DNA from: CAYVQB01 sp964453985
GTDB taxonomy: Bacteria > Babelota > Babeliae > Babelales > UASB340
Assembly: GCA_964453985.1 (NCBI GenBank)
Contig: CAYVQB010000041.1
Span: 1-8,457, forward strand
DNA: 8,457 bases
Direction: 5' to 3'
Part shown: positions 7,115 through 8,457 of the stretch, piece after piece
How positions within the stretch are numbered: the first letter of the stretch is position 1
Layout: each line of letters opens with the position of its first letter
Program-made: the position numbers and the translations under genes
Notes under the pieces: model-generated
What the model was told of the DNA's origin: nothing
What the model saw: only the letters and a program-made list of their open reading frames with translations
Databases searched by the model: none

Positions 7115-7119
7115 CTCCT
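7115..7119 (-). promoter_or_regulatory. Strong ribosome-binding site of the first paralogue
   Basis: On the minus strand AGGAG (within AAAAAGGAG) lies 6 nt before the ATG at 7108. It is the clearest Shine-Dalgarno site in the window and confirms the start. Confidence 0.85.
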
Positions 7120-7137
7120 TTTTGAATTGATCTTAAA

Positions 7138-7237
7138 NNNNNNNNNNNNNNNNNNNNNNNNNNNNNNNNNNNNNNNNNNNNNNNNNNNNNNNNNNNNNNN
7201 NNNNNNNNNNNNNNNNNNNNNNNNNNNNNNNNNNNNN
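7138..7237. other. Assembly gap, 100 N
   Basis: Exactly 100 consecutive N. That round number is the conventional placeholder for a scaffold gap of unknown length, so neither the distance nor the absence of genes here can be trusted. It removes the 3' end of the β-barrel protein gene and whatever lies between that gene and the first exported paralogue. Confidence 0.97.
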
Positions 7238-8457
7238 TGACTATGCCTGTTGCATGGATTTCTTTTTCTCTTGGAATATCTTTACCAGCAAAGGTGTATG
7301 CGCCACCAATACATAGGTCAAGATACTTGCTTGTTTTCCAGCTAGCTTCATAACGAACTTTGTGTCCGATTGATTCTGTGTTTTTTTCCATTAAGCTGTT
7401 GGAAAGATCAGCTGCGTTACTTGTTCCATCAATCTTGTTGCCATACCATGGGGTAGCTTGTGATTGTTTGAATTTGATATTATCTTCTGTTTTGTAGAAG
7501 AATTCATATCCAATATCACAACAGAGATTGTGATCTTTTGGATGGAATAATGTAAAGTCTAAGCAACCAACAAAGTATTGCCAGTCAACATCAGCATCTG
7601 CACGAGGACCCATGTTTTTGATTGCTGCGCCTTTAAATGCAGCCATTCTGTGTTCTGTTGCTTCTAATGCAAAGCCACCTTTGAGGTCAAGCTTAATATT
7701 CATCCAGCCAAGTGGTTTCCATGCAATGTAGCCACCGATTTTTAGAACAAAGTGCTCGCCGTTACCAAGTTGTGCTCTGTAAGGATTGTCATAGTAGTTG
7801 TCGCCACTGCCTGATGGGAAGTTTACGCCAAAGAAAGCTTCGCCGATCCATTTGTCACTGAAATGGTGGTTGTAGAATAAGTCTAGCTCTATGTCGCCTA
7901 AACCTGTTCTTTGATGTGTTTCCATTTCATAGCCGCCTTTTTCCCATAGCCATTCGTATAGATTTTCTGTGTAAGCATTCATTGCTTCGTCTATAGCTGT
8001 TGAAATAGTAACTGCATTAGCTGCAAGTTCGCCATTAGTATATCCAGGAGTTAACCACATTGTATTCATTTGATCTTGTGTCCCATCATAGTCTATTGCA
8101 ACAGCAGCAGTATCCGCTGTTGAAAAGAATCCGATACCTTTTAAGAATGCAGGATCGTTAGTTAATACTCCTCGAGTCGTACCATCTTCTATGATTGTGT
8201 GATCAGTCCTGTTTGCTTTAGCTAGATCTGCATTGTTGCCTGCATTGAAGGCCCAAAGTTGATCGGTGCTTGCTTTTGCAGGTATTTCTTTGTTTGTTTC
8301 GTTATAAATAATACCAACTTGTGCTTGAATATTAGTTGCTAGTTTTTTTGCATCAGCGCTATCTAAATCCCAAGGTTTAGCAATATCTGTTCCAAATATT
8401 TTAACAAAACCAAGATCTTTATCGATACCTGTTGCGACGGTTGATGCTCCTGCTGGG
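7238..8457 (-). CDS. Predicted outer-membrane β-barrel protein, internal fragment
   Basis: The minus-strand frame is open from the window edge (first full codon 8456-8454) to the gap (last full codon 7241-7239), giving 406 residues with both termini missing. The Met encoded at 8069 is internal (fragment residue 130), because the frame continues upstream without a stop. The first ~140 residues are Ala/Asp/Thr-rich and look soluble, including a long helical stretch before residue 180. From GLGDIELDLFYNH (185-197) on, the sequence alternates hydrophobic/aromatic and polar residues with Gly-rich turns, as in amphipathic β-strands: EAFFGVNFPSG, LKIGGYIAW, IKLDLKGGFAL, CCDIGYEFFYK and LCIGGAYTFAG. 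The G-x-GD-x-x-L opening recalls porin-like families such as MetA-pathway phenol-degradation transporters, but I cannot assign one. The final strand with its usual C-terminal aromatic residue is lost in the gap. A role as a porin or surface protein is inferred. Confidence 0.8.

Noticed and set aside
1..8457. tRNA or rRNA genes, CRISPR array, insertion sequence or transposase
   Set aside because: No cloverleaf with CCA-type arms, regularly spaced direct repeats or transposase-like frame was seen on either strand by eye.

Overview
The window comes from an AT-rich bacterium with a two-membrane envelope. Evidence for the envelope is a large β-barrel-like protein with aromatic/glycine-rich alternating strands, plus two proteins with N-terminal signal peptides. 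The standard bacterial code fits: TAA, TAG and TGA are all used as stops, and several genes have clear AGGA/GGAG ribosome-binding sites. The lineage cannot be fixed from sequence alone. The AT-rich genome, the exported proteins of unknown family and the large β-barrel protein would fit a host-associated lineage such as Dependentiae (Babeliae), but this is a low-confidence inference.

Layout: (1) 1-1343, plus strand: most of GroEL, with about the first 110 residues cut off by the window edge. (2) 1358-1392: a near-perfect hairpin flanked by A7 and T7, a terminator that can serve both convergent genes. (3) 4130 down to 1424, minus strand: rlmN followed 19 nt later by a CPA2-type Na+/H+ antiporter with a GTG start, probably one operon. 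(4) 4131-4369: intergenic DNA carrying a compact element of about 122 nt with nested inverted repeats. (5) 7108 down to 4370, minus strand: two tandem, clearly paralogous exported proteins of unknown family, 15 nt apart. (6) 7138-7237: exactly 100 N, an assembly gap whose true length is unknown. (7) 7238-8457, minus strand: an internal fragment of a predicted outer-membrane β-barrel protein, open at both ends.

Housekeeping genes (chaperonin, 23S rRNA/tRNA methyltransferase, ion antiporter) occupy the left half and an envelope/secretion group the right half. The most interesting content is the tandem paralogue pair. The two proteins align without gaps from the signal peptide to about residue 280. 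The conserved core around residues 241-280 reads like the first β-α-β unit of a Rossmann-type nucleotide- or SAM-binding fold, which would be unusual in an exported protein.
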